A stretch of DNA of 64,000 bases from a bacterium. GTDB taxonomy: Bacteria; Electryoneota; Electryoneia; Electryoneales; Electryoneaceae. The stretch spans positions 124,001-188,000 of the forward strand of contig JAHLLH010000007.1 in assembly GCA_020444265.1 (NCBI GenBank). Direction: 5' to 3'. The notes below the pieces were generated by a model, which was not told where the DNA came from, ran no database searches, and saw only the letters and a program-made list of their open reading frames with translations. The first letter of the stretch is position 1. Every line of letters begins with the position of its first letter. Both the position numbers and the translations under genes were made by a program. Of the stretch, positions 35,301-41,685 are shown piece by piece.

Positions 35301-36293
35301 TTCGGAAGTGGCGCCATCAATGGTGATCGAATCGAGGGTGACTTCGCCCTGCATGTTGGTCAGGTAGATTGCGCCGCCGCCGTTGGGGGCGGTGCAGGTG
35401 GTTGCGTCAAGGTTGGAGAGAAAAAAGGGGCCGCTGACCTGTTCGGCATAGATCACGCCGCCCTTGTCGTAGGTGGAGGTAGGGGTTGTTGCAGTCAGGC
35501 CGTTGATGGTGACCGGCCCATTGACCTGGAAAAAGAAGAGGCCGCCGCCCTTGTTGTCCGCTCGCGGAGTGACAAGTTCCATGTCGGTGATGTTGATCCC
35601 ACCCACCGCCGCAGCGGCTACCGCACCGCCATGGTTGTAGAGCGATTGCGGGTTGGTCATGGTGACACGGGTCAGGATGAGGGTGCCGGTGAGCGTGTTG
35701 GCACGGATTCCGCCGCCATTGTTGTTATCGTTCTGCGGCGATGTCATGGTGACATCCTGGACAATCACATCCCCGCCGATACTGCTGACGCGCAGACCGG
35801 GGTTGTCCGGGGCGCTGCCGGTGAAATCCCAGCCACCCATTTCGAGGTCGTAGAGCTCGGCATTGCCGTTCATGTTCCGCAGGTAGACACCACCACGCCC
35901 GCCCGTCAGGGTCATGTCGGAGATGGAAACCGAGGTCGGTCCATTCCCTTCAAGCAGGTAATACTCTTCCCAGGACTGTGCGCCGGAACCATCGATGATC
36001 GTCGATCCAATTCCCGCGCCGCTGATGGTGACAATCCCAGCCGAAGCAGGAATGGCAATCGGAAAACTGCCTTCGCTGGCACGGTTGTAGGTTCCCGCAG
36101 CAACATGGAGCACGGCCGGGTTTTGCGCGGTGCCTGTGACCTGCTGAAGCGCATGAGTCAAGGTGCGCCAGGCGGACCCTGAGCTGCTCCCGTCATTGGC
36201 GTCGTTGCCTGTGGTCGAAACATAATAATCCGTCGCTCCAGCGCTACCAGCGAGGAGAAACAGGAGGAGGAAGATGGTTGCGGTCCTCTTCAT
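32316..36293 (-). CDS. giant T9SS-exported beta-helix protein
   Basis: 1325 residues from ATG 36293 (GGAG six bases upstream), signal peptide MKRTATIFLLLFLLAGSAGA. The helix opens DYYVSTTGNDANDGSSSGSAW and then repeats coils of roughly 30-35 residues around a GGGIYLDG or GGAIYL turn, more than fifteen times up to about residue 700 (for example NHGGGIYLDGLEGRLTLTGI). A beta-sandwich middle part shares motifs with the next gene (VDVGDPPPITPGYGYW, compare VDLGDPPPMEPGTGYL). Ends with a T9SS domain (ISPNPFNASTLVQFNL ... KKVVLSK). Paralogue and operon partner of the gene at 29817-32312; likely cell-surface polysaccharide binding. Confidence 0.9.
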   Translation of the reverse strand: MKRTATIFLLLFLLAGSAGATDYYVSTTGNDANDGSSSGSAWRTLTHALQQVTGTAQNPAVLHVAAGTYNRASEGSFPIAIPASAGIVTISGAGIGSTIIDGSGAQSWEEYYLLEGNGPTSVSISDMTLTGGRGGVYLRNMNGNAELYDLEMGGWDFTGSAPDNPGLRVSSIGGDVIVQDVTMTSPQNDNNNGGGIRANTLTGTLILTRVTMTNPQSLYNHGGAVAAAAVGGINITDMELVTPRADNKGGGLFFFQVNGPVTINGLTATTPTSTYDKGGVIYAEQVSGPFFLSNLDATTCTAPNGGGAIYLTNMQGEVTLDSITIDGATSEYGHGGAIHIDNASGGVTLSSVDLNGTMAGNNGGAIYLDGIDNGVELDGITVNDSQSEWAHGGGIYLKDATGGTTFNNVSVTDAHTGNHGGGIYLDGLEGRLTLTGIAVEDCDTRDGWGGHGGGISITNVTNADSVIVSNLTLSNNAAGGDGGGLFMNLQSGGQTIPVRMDTVTVLGNSSGTYGDGGGFYIEQVGSFDLSNGTFENNQTSVPPAGYTQYDGGGIYLKKVDTVDVDNTAFIGNTARGDGGGMYVYDNTGGVNLQQVMFLDNVADGASAQESQGGGLHLDKVAEASIYQALFAGNYSEGEGGGIYWKRKESNSELELVNATMAFNESATSGSALYTDQNSETLINSCIIWGNGDTTRTATFTGDQSSVSGSSGNDPTNVTYAYSCVETDGGGTVSGTSNTNVNPYYYDPEADNFSVVPGSPVIDSGDPNNPFNFEPEPNGERVNMGWGMVISGSSAEGTSVPQVDPAPPSQSVKIVLKDKYIFMGSPIQPSEDDNQHIPQFAWGDDLNETTPDWEMQTWRFSRYAQNVPYGDGQSFTGYLRYGEAEANTGGVDVGDPPPITPGYGYWFVWNEGAVPDEIAVAVDIHRVMRTAEPYVLPLDSWDGETEPPYGYNMMANPWPFPIDWADVRFSTDQSTWYSPIDAAAEGLVSAYAGVWNHEEERYESYYGRLDPWQGFWVIVLTDQPVYMQFNPFEVEPTASTFALDELDEAVDWTLLLTARRTDALQTDLDNWIGVGADLSDEFDRFDSPELSPQAKEAIFLRTRLVSDGELGDRLTYDFRANDLDAVDYKAWYMEAWFMHDPSVPDAGAVYPVDVTIQWPTISTVPSDVEFRVYGYTSNTFSPETDPILVEDMRTTPEITLTLDDQQGSTFIRKRFWVVASENAGVLDIARNNVSELPQTSKLGTISPNPFNASTLVQFNLHQQSPVTLSVFNILGQKVTTLVQGSFEAGRHEVAWQADGFASGIYILRLDASAAGVVDTKKVVLSK

Positions 36294-36716
36294 AACCGGC
36301 TCCACTAGAAGTCGGCGCTTAAACATGCTTGGGAGAAATGGATTTGCGCCATCACATCCACTTCTCGACATACCATCATCTCAGTTAAAAGGGCGGAACC
36401 CCATCCATCCTGGGAATCCAGCGATGCCCTGATCGAAATTGATACGCTATGGTTGACTCTTCTGTTCCTGCAACTACAGTGCCACAGTTTCAAAATTACG
36501 GATATTTGGGGTTTATTCCGTGTGACACATGTCATTACACGGTCTCTCATGAGAGACGATGTTGTTGATACAACGTATGAATCGGATACAACATGGGGGG
36601 CGGGGAGCTCCGGGTGTCCCGTACAGCCTGCACTACTTCGCCGGAGCGGCTTGTACGCTGTCACGTCGATGACGTACACTCGCCAGACAGCCAGCCATCA
36701 GAAGCAAGGGAGAGTC
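36294..36716. other. divergent intergenic region, 423 bases
   Basis: No credible gene. It should hold promoters for the beta-helix operon (leftward) and the DHH gene (rightward). It contains a perfect 16-bp palindrome (36542-36557) and, just upstream, TGACA-CA-TGTCA (36523-36534), which half resembles a CRP/FNR site. Confidence 0.5.
36542..36557. promoter_or_regulatory. 16-bp perfect palindrome, candidate operator
   Basis: GTCTCTCATGAGAGAC reads the same on both strands and lies 160 bases upstream of the DHH gene and 250 bases from the beta-helix operon start. The regulator is unknown. Confidence 0.4.
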
Positions 36717-37613
36717 ATGCGCCTGTTTACGAATTCAGACTTTGACGGTGTCCTGAGCGCCGCGATGATTGCGGATGCGGAACACATCAGTGAGATCAAG
36801 TTTGTCCATCCGAAGGATATGCAGGACGGCATTGTTGATGTGGAGAAGGGGGACATCATCGCGAATCTGCCCTTCCATGAGAATGCGGGCACCTGGTTCG
36901 ATCACCATGGCGATGCGACCAGAAGTTTCAGCCAGCGCAATGATGTGAAGGGGATTGTCGGCGAATCGCCCAGCGCAGCTCGTCTCATCTTCGAGTACTA
37001 CGACAGCGAGCTGATGAAGAAGTACACCCAGGCGGTGAAGTACTGCGACAAGTACGATTCGGCAAACCTCGATTACGAAGAGACCTTGAAGCCGGAAGGC
37101 TGGATTCTGCTTGGCATGCTGCTCGATCCGCGTACCGAAATGGAAGATCGTGAAGCCTTCTCCCTTGAAATCATCCAGTCGCTGCGGAAAGGAATGGGCA
37201 TTGACGAGCTGCTCGAACTGCCCTCGGTCAAGGGACGCGCCCGGGATTACATCCGGGACGAGGATCTCTTCAAAAAAGAACTGATGCGCTGTACTCGCAG
37301 AGATGGGAACGTTTCGATCACTGATTTTCGTGGCATGGACAAGGTTCCGGTCGGCAACCGTTTCCTCGTTTATGCGTTGTTTGCCCGGACGAATGTGAAC
37401 GTGCGCCTTTTTGATCACGAAGATGTAACCAAAGTGGTCTGCGCAGTGGGTAAAAGCATTTTCGACCGCAGCAACCCGGTCCACATCGGCGACCTGATGG
37501 GGACGTTCGGCGGCGGTGGCCTTGAAGGTGCGGGAACCTGCACCCTGCCGAACACCTCGGTGGACGGGATCGTCAACGACATTATTAAACGGTTGAAATT
37601 GACGAAGGTGTAG
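36717..37613 (+). CDS. DHH-family phosphoesterase, exopolyphosphatase-like
   Basis: 298 residues from ATG 36717, which has GGGAGAG nearby; the longer frame is non-coding. The N-terminal metal site motif NSDFDG (residues 6-11) and the family DHH motif in WFDHHGDA (about 62) are present, and a C-terminal GTFGGGGLEGAGTC loop corresponds to the GGGH substrate loop of DHHA1 domains, with Leu in place of His. Such enzymes hydrolyse short phosphodiester or phosphoanhydride substrates (nanoRNA, cyclic dinucleotide products, polyphosphate). Which one cannot be decided here. Transcription ends at a repeat-derived terminator 55 bases downstream. Confidence 0.82.
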   Translation: MRLFTNSDFDGVLSAAMIADAEHISEIKFVHPKDMQDGIVDVEKGDIIANLPFHENAGTWFDHHGDATRSFSQRNDVKGIVGESPSAARLIFEYYDSELMKKYTQAVKYCDKYDSANLDYEETLKPEGWILLGMLLDPRTEMEDREAFSLEIIQSLRKGMGIDELLELPSVKGRARDYIRDEDLFKKELMRCTRRDGNVSITDFRGMDKVPVGNRFLVYALFARTNVNVRLFDHEDVTKVVCAVGKSIFDRSNPVHIGDLMGTFGGGGLEGAGTCTLPNTSVDGIVNDIIKRLKLTKV

Positions 37614-37667
37614 GGCTACCTGGCCCGGTACTCTTCGGGAAATGCCGGATAAACATGCCTACTGGTT

Positions 37668-37698
37668 GTGTCAGGTCTTCAGACCTGACACTTTTTTT
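37668..37698 (+). terminator. repeat-derived Rho-independent terminator
   Basis: GTGTCAGGTC-TTCA-GACCTGACAC is a perfect 10-bp stem followed by seven T. The stem sequence is that of the hairpin repeats elsewhere in the window, so a repeat appears to serve as terminator of the DHH gene. Confidence 0.85.
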
Positions 37699-37703
37699 CT
37701 GTT

Positions 37704-37825
37704 GTTCCGTCAGGTCCTTAGCGTAGCGGAGACCTGACGGACCTGTAGCACGGGCATCCTGCCCGTGCATCGCGCCGCAGGCGCGGAGGGGGACGTCCGG
37801 CTGGCGCCGGACATCGCCGGATTCG
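37704..37825. repeat. triple-hairpin unit downstream of the DHH gene
   Basis: Starts with the GTTCCGTCAGGTC stem (loop CTTAGCGTAGCGG), continues with GCACGGGC-ATCCT-GCCCGTGC, the CGCGCC-GCA-GGCGCG stem and GTCCGGC-TGGC-GCCGGAC. This is a mixture of the two variants seen at 19781 and 25456. Confidence 0.75.
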
Positions 37826-37861
37826 GAGAATACGGCCTATATTTGATGAATGTAGATGGTT

Positions 37862-37893
37862 GCGTCAGGTCCGAAGACCTGACGCGTTTTTTT
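37862..37893 (+). terminator. second repeat-type hairpin with T tract
   Basis: GCGTCAGGTC-CGAA-GACCTGACGC followed by GTTTTTTT. Formally a Rho-independent terminator on the plus strand, although no plus-strand gene precedes it apart from the already terminated DHH gene. Confidence 0.7.
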
Positions 37894-37948
37894 GATGAAT
37901 AGGCCCGACTTGCGAGCATGTCGGGCCACCCACGATCAGCCTGCCTCT

Positions 37949-38121
37949 GTCATCCCCAGCACGCAATCCGGTGCAACCGGATCGTGACCGAAGGGAACCG
38001 GCGGGCGTCGGGGATCCCCCGAAACGATGTACGGAACCCTGGCACATCGCCGCGGGGATCCCCGACGCGCTCAACCCCAACAGCAAAGCCCGCTGGCGCG
38101 GGCTTGAGCGCTGGGGATGAC
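37949..38121. repeat. element with GTCATCCCCAGC inverted ends, copy 3
   Basis: 173 bases; hairpins ATCCGGT-GCA-ACCGGAT and AAGCCCGC-TGGC-GCGGGCTT, and the inverted pair GCGTCGGGGATCCCC/GGGGATCCCCGACGC. It ends 9 bases from the stop of the GH31 gene. Confidence 0.85.
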
Positions 38122-38130
38122 ACTCTGCCT

Positions 38131-41100
38131 TCACTGCATCGGCACCACTCGCACCTCGCTCAACTCGCGCCCATTTTCATCCTCGAGGTGCGCGCCAAAG
38201 GCCCAGCCGCCGTTGCCTTGCGACACTTTCACGAGCAGCATGTTCATGCCCGCGTTCAGGTAGATCGGGATCAGGTCGGAACGGCTGGTGTAGGGACGTC
38301 CGATCACATTCTCGTGCACCACCTCACCATTCAACCACACTTTCACCCCATCATCAGATCCCAAGGCGAGGACCGCATCACGAGCCTCCGGTGCATCCAG
38401 CCAGGTCAGGCCATAGGCAACAGCATCTTCCGTCTGTTCTCCGACAAACTGCTGCAGATCGACCACGAACTCGGTGTCGAGCGGCGAATTTTCTTTGCGA
38501 GCGACCAAGTGCCAACGGATCTGCTCCCCACCTTTGCCCTCATGGAAAGTTGACAGATCGAGGTCGCTTTCGGGACCGAAGGGGGTGTCGAGCTCGTGAC
38601 GGCTCGGGTTGTCGAAGGGGCCGATCACCTGCCATGCGCCGATCGAGGGGAAGAGAGCGGTTTCGAAGGGGACCTCGAAATGCTCCTCACCAAGGTTTAG
38701 CGAAATATCGGCGTGGATGGACGCTGGGCCGTATACGGAGGGTGGGGTAAGCAGCCGGGTCCATCGGAGGGTTTCATGCGGGATCAGGGACACCCGATCA
38801 TTGGCTACATCACCACTCGCCTCCCAACCTTCGGGGATAGTGATCTCAACAAGAGCGTCCAACCCCTCGACCTCTTCCAGCAGGGTCAAGCCGACAGTCG
38901 CCTCGACCTTCGCATCCTGGTGGACCGGGGTCCAATTGAGCGAAAGACCGTAGAGTCGCAGGAACGCTTCCCGTCGCAAGGTCTCCGCTACATCGGCGCG
39001 GCTGAAGGCGGCAGCGATTCCGCTCCACTTCTCCTGGACACGTTGCGCCAGGCTCAGCAGATCGGTCGGGCCGCTGGTCGAATCGGCGAGATGCCCTCGA
39101 TCAATCAGCAATAGCTCTGCGTCCGCCGGGGCATCTTCACCGAAACGTTGCGTGAACTCCTCCAGCAGGGCAAGCCGACCACGGAAGCGATTCAACGCAC
39201 GACGATCCTCCACACGGCCTTCAATGGTCACCTGTTGTACCGCATGGACATCACTACCGGGCAGTTCGATCACCGCCGCCAATTCATCCGCATCGTACCA
39301 CCAGCGCGCACCATCCAGGTGGCTTTCATCTGTGATGCGCGGTAACTCGGTTCCATTGAGCGAGACTGTGGAGGGCGGAGCGGTGTCACGCATCCGGACC
39401 TGCCAGGTTCGCTGCTCGTGCATCCCCTCGAATGATCCACGGCTCGAATCAATGGTCACCGCGTAGCCGGATGCGGTCCGGCGAAACGACACCTTCGTGC
39501 TAGCCGATTCACTATTCTCGTACCCCGCGCTGATCCCATCATCCTCGTAGAGGGTGAATTGACCCTGATCGCCGGGGAAGATCTCGAAGCATATGATTTC
39601 CGGCAGGGTGGTTCCAATGCGACGCGAGGCGGGTGTCGTCGGAATGATCGCGCCAGCTCGTGCGAAAAGGGGCACTTGGTCCAGCGGGGTCATCAAGGTC
39701 TGCTCGGACGGTCCTTCGAACTGTTCACCGGTGTACCAATGGACCCACGTACCCGGTGGCAGCCAGACGGTGGACATGGCGCAGCGACTGGCTCGTTCAC
39801 GTGGTTGTACGACCGGCACGGCGAGAAGCTGATCGCCGAAGAGGTACTGTCCGGGATGGTTATAGGCCTCGTCCAGTTCAGGCCATTCATAGTAGAGAGG
39901 ACGCATCAAGGGCAGCGCATCATCATAGGCTTGCCGTGCGCTTGTGTAGATGTAGGGTACCAGCTCATAACGTTGACGGAAGGCATCTCGCGCAACACGG
40001 AAGATCTCGTCACCGAACTCCCAGATACGACGTTCCGCATTCGGGTTTTTCCCCGAGTGGGTACGCAGGTAGGGGTTGAGTACCGCAAACTGGATCCAAC
40101 GGGCATAGAGTTCGCCCTCAACCGGACCCGGCTGGTGCCCACCAATGTCATGGGACCAATAGGGGTAGGCGACATTGCCGGCGGTGGCAGTGAAGTAGGG
40201 CTGGAAGGCGAGCGAGGCCCAATCGTTGAAGGTGTCCCCGCTGAACCCGATCTCGTAGCGATGGTTACCCAGTCCGCCCCAACGGCTGAAGATGAGGGGA
40301 CGGCGACCGGTTGCCTGCTGACGAGTTTCCATATCCCGCCAGTGAAGGTGGTTCAGCCAGATCAGCGGATCGAGGCCGGGAATTCTGGATGCTTCGCCCT
40401 GCTGCCAGTCAATCCACCAGAAGTCTACACCCTGCTTCTCAAGCGGACGATGCAACACCTCGAAGTAGGCTTTCATGTAACGAGGGTCTGCAATGTCGAA
40501 CGCGATGTGATCGACTGAATCCGGGTCGAGGCCCATCGCACGGGCCATCTCGGGGAAAGCTTCCTCGTGGGGACGGACTCCATCATGGGGATGCAGGTTC
40601 AGGGTTGTATGCAGCCCCTGCTTGTGGACCCAACTTAGAAACTTTTGCGGGTTGGGGAAGAGATCACGATTCCAGGTGTAGCCGGTCCACCCTTCCAGGT
40701 GCCAGTCCATATCAACCACCAGCACATCGAGGGGGACATCATGCTCCTCGAAGGAGAGCACCAGCTCTTTCAGCTCGTCGGCGGAGTAAGCCCAGTATCT
40801 GGACCACCACGCACCGAAACTGTATCTGGGTGGCAGGGGGATGGTCCCGCTGATGCGGGTGTAGTCCTTGAGGGCTTCGGTGTAGCGGTGGCCGTACCCA
40901 AAGAAATACCAGTCAATGGCATCGCGATCAGGACGGGGGGTCGGCCAGAGGGGGTCGCCCTCAAGCAGCAGGTTGTGCGAATCATCCACCACGACCCAAC
41001 CGTCGCGCGATAAAAGGCCAGGATCGAGCGGGGTGGAGCCTGAAACACCGTCCAGCGTGCGCACGGTCCCGCCCAGATTGCCATTGTCCTCCATCCCCGG

Positions 41101-41478
41101 TGTCCAGGTGCAGGTACTGTCTCCCAATTTGTATTGGATCGAGAGGTTGGACTCGTCGAACCGTCCCTTCCTGTACCGGTATTTCAGCACGAGATCGCTG
41201 GTTTCGATGGTCAACCAGCCGCGTCTGGTCGAGCTGGTAAACTCCGGGACCGGCAGCTTCCGGTTGACCGCCATCAACGAAGCACGGTCCTCGAACTGTT
41301 TGTCGGGTGACCATTCCAGACGGATCAGGCTTGGTGTGAGGATGGTGAAGCGAGCATTTCGAGCTGTCACAACCGCATCAACATCCGCTTTGGGTTGCTG
41401 GTCGGGCAACGGGGTAGCCTGGACTGCAAATGTGGTCAGAATCACAAGCAGAACTCCTGCAACGAAGCGGTGGAGCAT
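38131..41478 (-). CDS. secreted glycoside hydrolase family 31 enzyme
   Basis: 1115 residues from ATG 41478 (GGAG six bases upstream), signal peptide MLHRFVAGVLLVILTTFAVQA. An N-terminal beta-sandwich leads to the GH31 barrel: YSFGAWWSRYWAYSADELK, DVLVVDMDWH, the nucleophile region FWWIDWQQGE (Asp of WID, about residue 360) and the acid/base region IGFSGDTFNDW, then PYWSHDIGGHQPG. Members are alpha-glucosidases, alpha-xylosidases or related exo-enzymes. The last about 150 residues form a jelly-roll with KVWLNGEVVHENVIGR and AGMNMLLVKVSQGNGGWAF, a carbohydrate-binding-like module. No T9SS domain, so probably periplasmic. It acts on oligosaccharides from other secreted glycosidases. Confidence 0.92.
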   Translation of the reverse strand: MLHRFVAGVLLVILTTFAVQATPLPDQQPKADVDAVVTARNARFTILTPSLIRLEWSPDKQFEDRASLMAVNRKLPVPEFTSSTRRGWLTIETSDLVLKYRYRKGRFDESNLSIQYKLGDSTCTWTPGMEDNGNLGGTVRTLDGVSGSTPLDPGLLSRDGWVVVDDSHNLLLEGDPLWPTPRPDRDAIDWYFFGYGHRYTEALKDYTRISGTIPLPPRYSFGAWWSRYWAYSADELKELVLSFEEHDVPLDVLVVDMDWHLEGWTGYTWNRDLFPNPQKFLSWVHKQGLHTTLNLHPHDGVRPHEEAFPEMARAMGLDPDSVDHIAFDIADPRYMKAYFEVLHRPLEKQGVDFWWIDWQQGEASRIPGLDPLIWLNHLHWRDMETRQQATGRRPLIFSRWGGLGNHRYEIGFSGDTFNDWASLAFQPYFTATAGNVAYPYWSHDIGGHQPGPVEGELYARWIQFAVLNPYLRTHSGKNPNAERRIWEFGDEIFRVARDAFRQRYELVPYIYTSARQAYDDALPLMRPLYYEWPELDEAYNHPGQYLFGDQLLAVPVVQPRERASRCAMSTVWLPPGTWVHWYTGEQFEGPSEQTLMTPLDQVPLFARAGAIIPTTPASRRIGTTLPEIICFEIFPGDQGQFTLYEDDGISAGYENSESASTKVSFRRTASGYAVTIDSSRGSFEGMHEQRTWQVRMRDTAPPSTVSLNGTELPRITDESHLDGARWWYDADELAAVIELPGSDVHAVQQVTIEGRVEDRRALNRFRGRLALLEEFTQRFGEDAPADAELLLIDRGHLADSTSGPTDLLSLAQRVQEKWSGIAAAFSRADVAETLRREAFLRLYGLSLNWTPVHQDAKVEATVGLTLLEEVEGLDALVEITIPEGWEASGDVANDRVSLIPHETLRWTRLLTPPSVYGPASIHADISLNLGEEHFEVPFETALFPSIGAWQVIGPFDNPSRHELDTPFGPESDLDLSTFHEGKGGEQIRWHLVARKENSPLDTEFVVDLQQFVGEQTEDAVAYGLTWLDAPEARDAVLALGSDDGVKVWLNGEVVHENVIGRPYTSRSDLIPIYLNAGMNMLLVKVSQGNGGWAFGAHLEDENGRELSEVRVVPMQ

Positions 41479-41592
41479 CATCTTCTCCGGCTGATGAGGG
41501 GACGTGGGATCAACAACTATCAAAAGCTAGGGCGAGAAGGGTGTCTGTTCAATTGGATAAGCTGTGGCGGAATCTTCTGTTCCGAGGCTCAG

Positions 41593-41608
41593 TGTGATCC
41601 ACGTCACA
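41593..41608. promoter_or_regulatory. CRP/FNR-type site upstream of the sensor genes
   Basis: TGTGATCCACGTCACA matches TGTGA-N6-TCACA exactly. It is centred about 85 bases upstream of the sensor gene at 41686 and 122 bases from the GH31 start on the other strand, so either could be the target. Confidence 0.6.
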
Positions 41609-41685
41609 TCTCAATTCCTTATATTGCAAACGTATGCGAAATTGTAGACTCGATCCACAACGTGATACCCACGTGGGGGAACTCG

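Noticed and set aside
34941-36182. 413-codon plus-strand frame
   Set aside because: It is antisense to the repetitive beta-helix gene, which has a signal peptide, repeats and sorting domain; the frame is a by-product of the repeated coils.
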